Below are positions 7,982-16,205 of a stretch of DNA of 64,000 bases, in pieces. Location: positions 56,048-120,047 of the forward strand of contig NZ_FOBG01000005.1 of assembly GCF_900109645.1 (NCBI RefSeq). The letters run 5' to 3'. The notes below the pieces were generated by a model, which had not been told where the DNA came from, did not search any database, and saw only the letters and a program-made list of their open reading frames with translations. The first letter of the stretch is position 1; every line of letters begins with the position of its first letter. Position numbers and translations under genes: made by a program. Source of the DNA: Duganella sp. CF402 (GTDB lineage Bacteria > Pseudomonadota > Gammaproteobacteria > Burkholderiales > Burkholderiaceae_D).

Positions 7982-8868
7982 CAGAGATCGCACTTGGGTT
8001 TTTACCTGAACCCCTTAACGTTCAGATTGACCACATCCTTCTCTCGCGAAAGGTGCCACCGGAGTCGGTCACTTCTCGAAAGTTTGCCCAAATTCGCGCT
8101 TCCATAGAGGAGGTAGGAATGATTGAGCCCTTGTCGGTGGTTCCATCAGGTAAAGGCTCAAGCGCACCGGGGTTGTACATTTTACTGGATGGCCATCTGC
8201 GGCTAGTGGCACTACAACAATTGAACTGCACGGAGGCGTTCTGTCTAGTTGCGACGGACGATGAAGCCTATACCTACAACAGTCGCGTCAATCGACTGTC
8301 TACGATCCAGGAGCATTTCATGATTCGTAGAGCTATCGAGCGCGGCGTCACACCTCAGCGTCTCGCGAAAGCGCTCAGTGTCGATGTTACTCAGATCAGT
8401 AAGAAGCTCGGGCTTCTAAATGGCATCTGTCCTGAGGCGGCAGAGCTCCTGGCAGATAGACAGTTCTCTACGGAGATATCGCGTGTGCTTCGCAAGATGA
8501 AGCCGACCAGACAAGTGGAATGTGTTGAGCTTATGGTCTCCGCAAATAACATAACGGTAAGTTATGCCGAAGCGATGTTAGTAGCAACGCCAGCCCAGAT
8601 GCTAGTAGACGGGAAGAAGCCGACACGTATGTCTGGTGTCTCGTCAGAGCAGATATCAAAGATGGAACGCGAGATGAGTAATTTGCAGGTGCAATATAAG
8701 ACAGTCGAACAGACATATGGTCAGGATGTGCTGCATTTGGTCTTAGCGAAAGGTTACCTCGCAAAACTACTAGAAAATAAAGCCGTCTCTCGCTATCTCA
8801 AGCAGAAGCAGCCTGAAATATATTCGGAGTTCGAAATCATAGTGAAGACAGTTTCTCTTGATCAGTAG
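7978..8868 (+). CDS. ParB-like protein (second of two)
   Basis: 296 residues, starting at the ATG that overlaps the previous stop (ATGA). ParB-type domain: VQIDHILLSRKVPPESVTSR, IRASIEEVGMIEPLSVVP, YILLDGHLRLVALQQL (here DGHLRL replaces the GERR box) and a helix-turn-helix GVTPQRLAKALSVDVTQISKKL. A coiled-coil-like segment follows at about residues 220-245. It is divergent from its upstream partner. A frameshifted copy of its C-terminal end survives at 9652-9764, showing that the cassette was present at least twice. No RNA or terminator is evident directly after it. Confidence 0.85.
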   Translation: MTEIALGFLPEPLNVQIDHILLSRKVPPESVTSRKFAQIRASIEEVGMIEPLSVVPSGKGSSAPGLYILLDGHLRLVALQQLNCTEAFCLVATDDEAYTYNSRVNRLSTIQEHFMIRRAIERGVTPQRLAKALSVDVTQISKKLGLLNGICPEAAELLADRQFSTEISRVLRKMKPTRQVECVELMVSANNITVSYAEAMLVATPAQMLVDGKKPTRMSGVSSEQISKMEREMSNLQVQYKTVEQTYGQDVLHLVLAKGYLAKLLENKAVSRYLKQKQPEIYSEFEIIVKTVSLDQ

Positions 8869-9144
8869 CTATTGGGCCAAATTGCCTTAGGCCCGACGCG
8901 GCCGAAAGTGGGCCTGCGGTACGTCCACCAGAACGCTTTCACGGTTATGCTGTTAATTGGCCGCTAAACGCGGGTGGCAGTCGGTTGATTGCAGTCGCCC
9001 AAAGTACAAACTGCGCGAATCCGGGGAAGACACTGGCTGCGGTACTGACATTGAAACGTGACGAGATCTGGCGTGGTCATCATTACTGTAGACTAGCCAA
9101 ATGGCTCGAATGGGCCTGGAATGACTAATATATGTGGAGGGGTT
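8869..9144. other. Non-coding gap after the recombinase-ParB cassette
   Basis: Nothing beyond short imperfect inverted repeats is seen. This is where an end of the cassette should lie, but no terminal repeat or target duplication could be fixed by eye. Confidence 0.3.
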
Positions 9145-9348
9145 ATGGCTATTGCAAAAAATCCTGGTGAGCCCCCAGACCTCGACGCGTCATCGGAATC
9201 GCAGCACCAGCCCGTCGATGTGCTCGAGGGGCGTCGTAGTCGTCGCGTTGCGGCTCTGGCTGCGGCCGAAGGTCTGTGGAAGAATCGCTCTGATGTACCT
9301 AGGGACGGAATCGAGTACCAAAATCGGCTGCGAGCTGAATGGAATTGA
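9145..9348 (+). CDS. Small hypothetical protein, antitoxin-like C-terminus
   Basis: 67 residues starting at ATG 9145, preceded by GGAGGGG. The C-terminal half (EGRRSRRVAALAAAEGLWKN, then PRDGIEYQNRLRAEW) resembles the toxin-neutralising tails of small type II antitoxins, in which a W-K-x-R-x-D-x-P segment precedes a final E-W. There is no recognisable toxin gene directly downstream; the next 300 bases are pseudogene remains. It may be an orphan antitoxin left after decay. Family unproven. Confidence 0.4.
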   Translation: MAIAKNPGEPPDLDASSESQHQPVDVLEGRRSRRVAALAAAEGLWKNRSDVPRDGIEYQNRLRAEWN

Positions 9349-9459
9349 TCTGTTCGACACAAAAATTTTCTTTGACGTGCAAACGGCATTCAGCAGCGAC
9401 AGCTTGATGGCATGGTCTGACAGTGGGGGGCACGATCGTCCTCCTCCACATTTGCTTTA

Positions 9460-9650
9460 ATGCTGAATTGAGGTTGAAGCGTAACTTTTCCGTAAAAATA
9501 TTGTGGTCCGCCGTCTATGCTCTTTCCAGAGATGATCTCAAGTTTATTGTTAGGTGCCCAACGCAGCGTACTTTGTTTGCTGATGCCACATCGAAAAGCA
9601 GCAACACTAAATGTCTCTATTTGTGCGGTGAATGTGGCGACCTCGGCTGC
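9460..9650 (-). pseudogene. Remnant of a TniQ/TnsD-type C-terminus
   Basis: Reading leftward, EVATFTAQIETFSVAAFRCG followed by ISKQSTLRWAPNNKLEI and SIDGGPQYFYGKV closely matches the last ~60 residues of the intact TniQ-type protein ending at 12087 (ELARFTAQIEPLSVAASRSN, ISKQSALRWAISCKLEI, SIDGGRQYFLRKI). The rest of the gene is absent. It abuts, in the opposite orientation, a ParB remnant at 9652. It is direct evidence for a second, now destroyed, copy of the Tn7-like target-selection gene. Confidence 0.75.
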
Positions 9651-9651
9651 G

Positions 9652-9764
9652 GTGCTATCTAGCAAAACTATTGGGAATCCGGCCGTCGCGCACTATCTTA
9701 AAATCGCCGGCCCGAGGTTTTTGCAGAGTTTGAAGCGATTGTACAGATGGTGTCTATTGACTAG
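9652..9764 (+). pseudogene. Frameshifted 3' end of a second parB-like gene
   Basis: Piecing together three frames gives YLAKLL, then NPAVAHYLK, then RRPEVFAEFEAIVQMVSID and a stop. This mirrors the end of the intact gene at 7978-8868 (YLAKLLENKAVSRYLK, QPEIYSEFEIIVKTVSLDQ). The two frameshifts and missing 5' end make it a pseudogene. Its junction with the TniQ remnant places the two gene families side by side in an older copy of the element. Confidence 0.75.
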
Positions 9765-10381
9765 TAGCTTCATATGGCGCCGTTACTACACGATCGGCGC
9801 ACGCTCTTTAAAAATTTATTGAGTTCTTATCGAGCGTCCCGCCAGTCCTGCTGGACGCTCAATGGATCACATTGGCCCACCGTCGTAGTTGTTCAGTGAT
9901 GAGTAGTGAATTGAGTTGAAGTAAATGACCTCGGCAGCGTACGTGTCCGTGCCGGCGTATTGATGCGCGGCAGAGAGAAGTGGCTCACACTTAATTTCAG
10001 CATTAGTTTGTGCTAGCTCAACAGCATGGCTTTCAAAGTGCGTATTATTTTTTCATGGACATACGAACTTTTCGATTTTGCGCGATAGCGCGCCAGCTAG
10101 CGCTGTCACATGGACGTTACTATGCTGCCGTATTTTTATGTGAAAATCATATCGACATCAATGTTGCCCTCGCTGTCTTAGTGCAGAGCCAGGTAATCCA
10201 GCCCAGCTCATCTTTGAACACTCCACGTCTCAGCGGGACACGTTGACTTCGCACGGAGCAAGATGCTACCCGGCGATCATTGGTCGCGGGCGCAAGCCGG
10301 CAGTCTGTGTTGTTACGCTTCGCGCGGCTTAGCGAATGGCCCAAGCGGAAAGTAGCGTTATTGTTTTCAATGCGGTACCCC
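9765..10381. other. Gene-free decayed stretch between the two recombinase regions
   Basis: No intact gene supported. It contains an eight-base-pair hairpin GAGCGTCC/GGACGCTC at 9829-9857 without a T-run, and a short LysR-like start (MDIRTFRFCAIARQL at 10056) that is soon interrupted. The stretch looks like degraded mobile or regulatory DNA. Confidence 0.4.
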
Positions 10382-11944
10382 TTACGTTTCTTTTGGGCGT
10401 CTCGCCCGCCTCGTTCCGAACATGTCGCTCATAGAGGCATATCGATGCTGATTGAGTGGGCTTCGGGAGTCAGGGCGGCACGGTAACGGAATCCACTTGC
10501 CGTCGTAGTTAGCCATTCTCACAAGGTAGAAGTCCAATACGGTCCTGTTGCTAGGATCGAGCTTGGCTGCGATGACGAAGTCTGCCCCAGCCGCCAAGAT
10601 GGCGCGCAGCCTCCAGCGATTGCCCGCGCCTTCTTTCTGACAACGCACCGCCGCAATTTTCAACGTAATCGCGTTATTCACCCTCAACATGTCCTTGCCT
10701 TTAGCAGTAGTGGCGGTCCCCCCTGCCGCCACGATTAATTCGGTGGCCTTAGCAACCAAAGCCGATCTGATTTCACGCAATGCCCGCCTGGATTCGACAT
10801 ACGAGAATGCGCCTGGGACGTCGAGGCCTGCCAGGCTATAGGCATTGGCGAGCGTCTCGAAATGATATTTGAAGGTCTGCGGCGTAGGAGAGGGAGCTCG
10901 TTTGGAAATCAGCAGCGCTGAAATTTTTCCATGAGTGGCATAAATCTCTCGCAAGATTTTCAACAGATCGTCGTCAGAGTACCTTTGGTGGCGCTGCGTC
11001 CGCTCCGCTTGAGCTTCTTTGAACAGATCGTTTGGAACCAGTGCGGGATAGGCTCCACTCTTTCGTATCCACATGTCCGGAGGGTTGGTGACGAAGTGCT
11101 TTCGAAGCTTGCACGAGGTACGGTTGTAGACCGCGTTTCCAGCGTACTTCTCGTTCGTAAGTATGCTGTTCACCGTATTCTTCGTCCAAGGCTTTCCTGC
11201 CTCGCCAGGCACGCCGGCCGCGTTAAGCATGGCCGCAATACGCTTGTCTCCAAGCTTTAAGCGCAGATACCAATCGTAAATGGTCCCGACGACAAGAGCC
11301 TCTTCGTTGGTGCCGGGCCTAAGCACAACGCGATCCGTTTGTGCTGGCTTTCGTTCGCCGGCCTGCAGTTCGACGCGCGGATTACCGACTATGTCCAGGG
11401 CTATACGCCGAAGGCCATACCCGGCAGGGCCTCCCTGCTTGTAACCCATCAGCGTAAAATTGCACTGTGCAGCGAATACTTTCGCGGAGAGCTCCCTACT
11501 GTATTCGCCAGCCATCAAACGTTTTAATGCTTTGAGAATCGCAGCCATTGGCGAATCATCCTCTGCAAATGGCTCCGCACAGTAAACGACATTAATGCGA
11601 GCGATTTTGCAGACAAACTCATAATACGCGCTTTCGTCGGCGTCCTGAAAGCGCCCCCAACGGCTGATATCGTAAACCAAAATCGTATTGAAATCTGCCA
11701 AGCCTGATGTGACGTCTTCAAGCAAAGAGCGCAGGCCTGAGCGCCCCGCTAACCGCAGACCGCTCTTTCCACTGTCTTCATAAGATCGCACAATAGATAT
11801 TCCCCGTCGCCGAGCGTATTCGTCTATCACTACTCTCTGGTGCTGGATGGAATAGTTCTGGCGCTCAGTGGACATTCGTAAGTATGCGGCTGCGCGGTTG
11901 CTTGCGAACGGCTCGCGATCGGAATTTTTTGGACGTGTATCCAT
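10382..11944 (-). CDS. Large serine recombinase linked to the Tn7-like module
   Basis: 520 residues with catalytic Ser25 in AYLRMSTERQNYS, then DSGKSGLRLAGR, ILVYDISRWGRFQDADE and the Recombinase domain (YKQGGPAGYGLRR, then PWTKNTVNSILTNEKYAGNA). It follows the tniQ-type gene at 12087 on the same strand after 142 bases, so it may belong to the same transposon. It shares long blocks with the recombinase at 5497 but is clearly a separate paralogue. In Tn7-type elements serine recombinases can act as resolvases or independent integrases; which applies here is unknown. Confidence 0.88.
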   Translation of the reverse strand: MDTRPKNSDREPFASNRAAAYLRMSTERQNYSIQHQRVVIDEYARRRGISIVRSYEDSGKSGLRLAGRSGLRSLLEDVTSGLADFNTILVYDISRWGRFQDADESAYYEFVCKIARINVVYCAEPFAEDDSPMAAILKALKRLMAGEYSRELSAKVFAAQCNFTLMGYKQGGPAGYGLRRIALDIVGNPRVELQAGERKPAQTDRVVLRPGTNEEALVVGTIYDWYLRLKLGDKRIAAMLNAAGVPGEAGKPWTKNTVNSILTNEKYAGNAVYNRTSCKLRKHFVTNPPDMWIRKSGAYPALVPNDLFKEAQAERTQRHQRYSDDDLLKILREIYATHGKISALLISKRAPSPTPQTFKYHFETLANAYSLAGLDVPGAFSYVESRRALREIRSALVAKATELIVAAGGTATTAKGKDMLRVNNAITLKIAAVRCQKEGAGNRWRLRAILAAGADFVIAAKLDPSNRTVLDFYLVRMANYDGKWIPLPCRPDSRSPLNQHRYASMSDMFGTRRARRPKET

Positions 11945-12086
11945 GAGCTTCCCTCCCGTTATTGAGTCGACTGCTGAGGTATCTCAATATACGCCTGTCT
12001 AATTCAGATAGGGTTGCTAAAGAAGCTTGATACTATGGATGCCTTTGACTGGCATGCGTACCACGCCATCATCAGCTGCATTTCCA

Positions 12087-13736
12087 CTATGCGGATATTG
12101 GTAAGCGAATTTTTCGCAAAAAATATTGCCGTCCGCCGTCGATGCTTGGTCCAGAGAGGATCTCGAGCTTGCAGCTGATTGCCCAACGCAGCGCACTTTG
12201 TTTACTGATGTTACTTCGGGATGCGGCGACACTCAATGGCTCTATTTGCGCGGTGAATCTGGCGAGTTCCAATTCGGTAACGAATCTCGCCGAGCGCCGG
12301 CCGACCTGAGCACTAATGACCTTAATCAGACCTCTGCCGACTAAGTGATACAGAACCTCTTGTTTGAGTTTGAGGCGCTCTGCAGCTTGCGGAATCGAGA
12401 CGAGCTCGTTGACGGGAGCGGAGCATTCGGCCAGCGCAGCCTTGGTATCTAGCCGGCACACTAGAATTTCACGGGAATGATAGGGTGTGCCGGCACTGCT
12501 GATTTTCCGGGATAGTAACGCGGTGAAGAAGGCAGCGGTGTGAGGTAATGGAACCGCTGTCCTTAACAAGCTGTCGAGCGGGATGAGATTGGTCCCTGAT
12601 GGTTCTTTTACAGGTGTCTGGACAGCACCCCGTAGTAGATCTGCGATTGATTCCCTATCGACCTTCCGGGCGTCGCCGTTGATCAAGCCCATTTTGATTA
12701 AACACGTCAAGCGTTTGACGGACAATCCATAGATTTTCGAGGCCGCTGCATGCGGCAGCTTGCGAGCGGACTTGCTTTGAATAGCTTCAATCACCGATGG
12801 TGCCACGGCAAGCATTGTTCGCCCCGCGCCGGTTATGCGGGCTGGCGGTGCAACCCCATGCGAAGCGAGTATTTCTAAGACCCGCTCAGGACGAATGTGC
12901 AGGCGTTTCGCGCACTCAGTGGCGCTGAGGGTAACTCGACTTGCTTTCCATGATATCGCTTCTGCATTCTTTGATTGCTCTTGCAGATAAGTACGTACCC
13001 ATCCAAGTATCACCTCCTGCGCAGAGTGTGGCAGTTGCCGTCGAATTTTGGTGAGTAGCGCTGGGAAGGCATCTCCCATTAACTGTGCACTTGTCGCAGA
13101 TGATGGTGCCATTCGTATTCTACGAAGCAGATCATGGAATGCTATTTCGCCACCAAGCATAATGGCGGCACCTGTGCCGATGGGGCTTCGTAGATGTTGG
13201 ATGGTGTTGGCGGAAGCTTTCTTCAACGGTTTATTGTTCAGACCAAAATTCTGGAGTGCTCCTAGCAAGCGAGCTGTCCGCCAGCGATGTTCAACATTGA
13301 GATGAGCCCACCAACTAGACGAGTGTTGATCTGACGGGGAGATAAGCTCCATCAAATCAGCATTCAATGGTGTCGAGGTGATGGTCACAAGCGACCCACC
13401 GCAACTACAGGAGAGAAAGCGGGCATTACGCCAATTGAGCCGGCGATCACAGCGTTCACACGTATCAGCTAGCCAGCATTGATGAATGGGGCAGATCGGC
13501 ACCGGGCCGCTCCATTGTTCCCACCAGGTGGGAGCCTCTTGGTCTAGGCAAAGTGGACACCAGCGCGTGTGGCTGGCGTCTGGTTTGTCAGGGAGCGCCA
13601 GGCCAGCGCAATTATCTAGCCAGCCTGGCGACGTAAGGCCATTCGCATGCGCCAGCCGCAGCTTGTATCCATTGTGTGCCTCACCGAAGCGAAAGCATGG
13701 TCTGACAAGCAGGTGCGAAAAGGCGACTGGGCTCAT
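12087..13736 (-). CDS. TniQ/TnsD-type target-selection protein (second of two)
   Basis: 549 residues. The N-terminus has the TniQ pattern (LVRPCFRFGEAHNGYKLRLAHANGL), followed by the Zn-finger CPLCLDQEAPTWWEQW, then CPIHQCWLADTCERC. The C-terminal half holds several helix-turn-helix-like segments (TECAKRLHIRPERVLEIL; SIPQAAERLKLKQEVLYHLVG; NISKQSALRWAI), as expected for a TnsD-like sequence-specific DNA binder. TniQ/TnsD proteins bring TnsC to the target. The extended HTH-rich C-terminus suggests this one recognises the attachment site. The start is uncertain. A decayed paralogue of its last 60 residues lies at 9460-9650. Confidence 0.85.
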   Translation of the reverse strand: MSPVAFSHLLVRPCFRFGEAHNGYKLRLAHANGLTSPGWLDNCAGLALPDKPDASHTRWCPLCLDQEAPTWWEQWSGPVPICPIHQCWLADTCERCDRRLNWRNARFLSCSCGGSLVTITSTPLNADLMELISPSDQHSSSWWAHLNVEHRWRTARLLGALQNFGLNNKPLKKASANTIQHLRSPIGTGAAIMLGGEIAFHDLLRRIRMAPSSATSAQLMGDAFPALLTKIRRQLPHSAQEVILGWVRTYLQEQSKNAEAISWKASRVTLSATECAKRLHIRPERVLEILASHGVAPPARITGAGRTMLAVAPSVIEAIQSKSARKLPHAAASKIYGLSVKRLTCLIKMGLINGDARKVDRESIADLLRGAVQTPVKEPSGTNLIPLDSLLRTAVPLPHTAAFFTALLSRKISSAGTPYHSREILVCRLDTKAALAECSAPVNELVSIPQAAERLKLKQEVLYHLVGRGLIKVISAQVGRRSARFVTELELARFTAQIEPLSVAASRSNISKQSALRWAISCKLEILSGPSIDGGRQYFLRKIRLPISA

Positions 13737-13754
13737 GAGGTAGTGCCGCTTGAA

Positions 13755-15263
13755 TTACGGCGTCGGATCTGCGTCGAACAACGCGAGTTGCTGGGACTGT
13801 TGATGATGACAACGGCGTGTGCATCGCGATATCTCCTTCGCCCTTACCTCAGCCGCAGCATCCACGTAATATCCGGAAAGACCCGGGTGCTCTGGAACAC
13901 GATATAGTTTTATCCGCCCTTCCAGTATCTCGTCGAGTATGGTTTTAAAGACAGATGGTGGGGTAGATGGGCCGAGCAACCAATCGTCGAAGAGAGGCAA
14001 GCGCTGTGTGGGCTGCCCGATCATTAGACGCGCAGTACTCTCGAGTTTTATCGTGAGCGCATTGATCTCGTCGATGCGGTGATAGGCCCAAATACCTATT
14101 TTAAAGGGCCGGCAAATCCCGTTGCGGCGTAATGCTCTCCAGATTGTTCTATTGATATTCCAGTGTTTCATCAATTGCGCTGGCGTCATGCAATCGCTTA
14201 GCCACCTTCTGCAAGATTCGATCTCTGCCTGGTGTACAAAGAAAAATACTCGCTTGCCAAACCGTACTTTTTTTACTCGCTCGAAAAAATTGGCTCGGAC
14301 CAGAAAATGAACGAAGTTGGTATCCCGTCCTAACAACAATTCGGCGTAGTTCAGGCTTACGTATCCCTTGGGATGATACTGGATGGGCAAGGCGCCTTGC
14401 GCCGATGGACAGTACATTTCGGGTGAGGTGGCATGTAACCGATCAAGCAGTTCCTGCAGCGGTAGGGAGCGCAAAAGGGGGGAGCTCTGTTCCGTATCCT
14501 TCATCAGTGTGCGGAGGCACCTCGCCGCAGCGCGTCGCTCGGAGAGGTTTTTCAATGAGGTTAAAAAAGCGACGATCGCGCCATAGGAGGGGGATATGGT
14601 CAGGCCGGTATCGCGGAGCCATTGGGCGCGTTGGCTCAAGCGCGAGTGGCCCCTGACAGGTATTTCTGGCCCTTCGCCTGTACTGATCACCGCATCGAGA
14701 ATATACTCGGCTAAGAGGACCCAAGCCAAGTGTTCTGCTACATGCTCCGAGTCGCCCTCGATTGAGGCGCGCTCGAACGCTTCCCACATCCCCAGTGCGT
14801 AGCTTTTCTCCGCCGGCATGGGGCAGGTTGCACCGTCCCATAGTTGACTGTCGGTGATCTCGTTGAGCTGAATCGGGTTAGGGTAGTTCACTGTAACGCA
14901 CAGCGCCGGCTCCACTAATCCTGTTTTCAAGTGCAGATGATGTTTTGTGCACATTTCCAGTCGTGTGAGGCGCCACCGAGTTTGGACACAGCGCTCTTCC
15001 TGAAAGCAGGCTGGGCAATATCGAATCGGCGAACCCGTCTTTTTCTTTGCCCATATCGGGAGGGGCGATAAATAACTCTGCGCATCTGATTCTACCTTCG
15101 GTCCGAGTTCAAGTGCGATGCTCTTGAGGCGCTCGATATGGCTCGCTGACGGATAGCGCAGACCGTTGGCACGGGCCACACGCACAAGGTAGCTCTCAAT
15201 CCATTCGCCTGGTTTTTTTGCAGGACGTATCGGCGCGATGGGCGCGCTGGCAATGGTGGTCAT
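13755..15263 (-). CDS. TniQ-family protein (first of two)
   Basis: 502 residues with the TniQ opening KPGEWIESYLVRVARANGLRYPS and a zinc site made from YCPACFQEERCVQTRW and MCTKHHLHL. The C-terminal part contains a DNA-binding-like region (CMTPAQLMKHWNINRTIWRALRRNGI). It begins 3 bases after the tnsC stop and ends 18 bases before the second tniQ-type gene, so all belong to one operon. Two distinct TniQ proteins in one module suggest two targeting routes or a heteromeric target complex, by analogy with TnsD/TnsE or CAST TniQ pairs; this is inference. Confidence 0.85.
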   Translation of the reverse strand: MTTIASAPIAPIRPAKKPGEWIESYLVRVARANGLRYPSASHIERLKSIALELGPKVESDAQSYLSPLPIWAKKKTGSPIRYCPACFQEERCVQTRWRLTRLEMCTKHHLHLKTGLVEPALCVTVNYPNPIQLNEITDSQLWDGATCPMPAEKSYALGMWEAFERASIEGDSEHVAEHLAWVLLAEYILDAVISTGEGPEIPVRGHSRLSQRAQWLRDTGLTISPSYGAIVAFLTSLKNLSERRAAARCLRTLMKDTEQSSPLLRSLPLQELLDRLHATSPEMYCPSAQGALPIQYHPKGYVSLNYAELLLGRDTNFVHFLVRANFFERVKKVRFGKRVFFFVHQAEIESCRRWLSDCMTPAQLMKHWNINRTIWRALRRNGICRPFKIGIWAYHRIDEINALTIKLESTARLMIGQPTQRLPLFDDWLLGPSTPPSVFKTILDEILEGRIKLYRVPEHPGLSGYYVDAAAEVRAKEISRCTRRCHHQQSQQLALFDADPTP

Positions 15264-15266
15264 CGT

Positions 15267-16205
15267 TTAGTTCTCCCTAGGCGCAAATGGTTCATCACTT
15301 TCAGTCAGTGGCGTATTCGTGAAGTTCGCACAGAATGGATTTCGATCATTAGGGGCGTCGGCATAGACGACTTGTCGGAATGCTTCTTCTAAAGTGGATA
15401 GCCGTATTTTTTGCGAGCCATCGCGAAAGGCAATTTCAACTGCTCTCACGAGCAGGCGACGTAAGTCTCTAAGATATCCATTCGTCGCGAAAAGCATTTT
15501 TTTCGGTAGGTCTCCGCTGGTCAACTTGATGACCTCGACGCCGGCCATCATCTTGGTAAATGTGGCGAGTACCTCACAAAACCGGTGCGTCTCTACTTCG
15601 TTTGCAACTGAAAACGGCTTGATATAAATGATCTCGCGAAACCGGCTGCGTAATTGATCATTTGCCTTCAATAGCCGCATCGCCCGTGGAATACCCGCCA
15701 TGACGATAGGAATGCCGGCTTGGTCCAAGAACACTTTGAGCCAATCCGCGGTGTAGTGGTGCGTTTTGATTCCGCCCTTGTCGACCAGGTGATTCACCTC
15801 GTCCAAGAGAATGACTTTAACCTTGCATTGTTTGAGCAGGCAGTGCAATTGAAAGGTGAGATCTTTGATTTTCCCCCGGTCCCAAAAAGGTGAGCCTAGC
15901 GCAAGCAGCATGGCACTAGCGAGCGCGCTCGCGTTACCATTTGCAGGAACACTCACGTAGAGAACAGGTACCTCGGTAAATTCTGGGTGAACGACCGGCG
16001 AATATTTATTCCGAAATTTTTGTAGTACACGAGATTTTCCGACACCAGACTCCCCCAATACGAGTAAGTTCTCGGGTTCTTCGTTGGTTCGTGCGTGCTG
16101 GATGAGCTGAGTCATTCGATCAGTCAAGGAAACAACATGCGGCAAGTTGACGAAAGCGCGCGTGATGGTTTGCACGATGAGCATCGGTTTATCTGGAGCA
16201 TTCAT
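15267..16205 (-). CDS. tnsC: TnsC/TniB-type AAA+ transposition regulator
   Basis: 312-residue AAA+ ATPase: Walker A GESGVGKS at residues 51-58, Walker B VILLDEVNHL around 131-140, a sensor segment GIPIVMAGIPRAMRLL and the arginine-finger-like QLRSRFREI. The sequence fits the TniB/TnsC family, which forms ATP-dependent filaments on target DNA and links TniQ to the transposase. The start codon overlaps the tnsB stop by ATGA. The size (312 aa) is nearer to TniB than to Tn7 TnsC (555 aa), yet a tnsA gene is present. Confidence 0.88.
   Translation of the reverse strand: MNAPDKPMLIVQTITRAFVNLPHVVSLTDRMTQLIQHARTNEEPENLLVLGESGVGKSRVLQKFRNKYSPVVHPEFTEVPVLYVSVPANGNASALASAMLLALGSPFWDRGKIKDLTFQLHCLLKQCKVKVILLDEVNHLVDKGGIKTHHYTADWLKVFLDQAGIPIVMAGIPRAMRLLKANDQLRSRFREIIYIKPFSVANEVETHRFCEVLATFTKMMAGVEVIKLTSGDLPKKMLFATNGYLRDLRRLLVRAVEIAFRDGSQKIRLSTLEEAFRQVVYADAPNDRNPFCANFTNTPLTESDEPFAPREN

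Noticed and set aside
10056..10246. LysR-type regulator start (MDIRTFRFCAIARQL)
   Set aside because: The similarity ends after ~20 residues, there is no substrate-binding domain and no ribosome binding site; at most a trace of a decayed gene.
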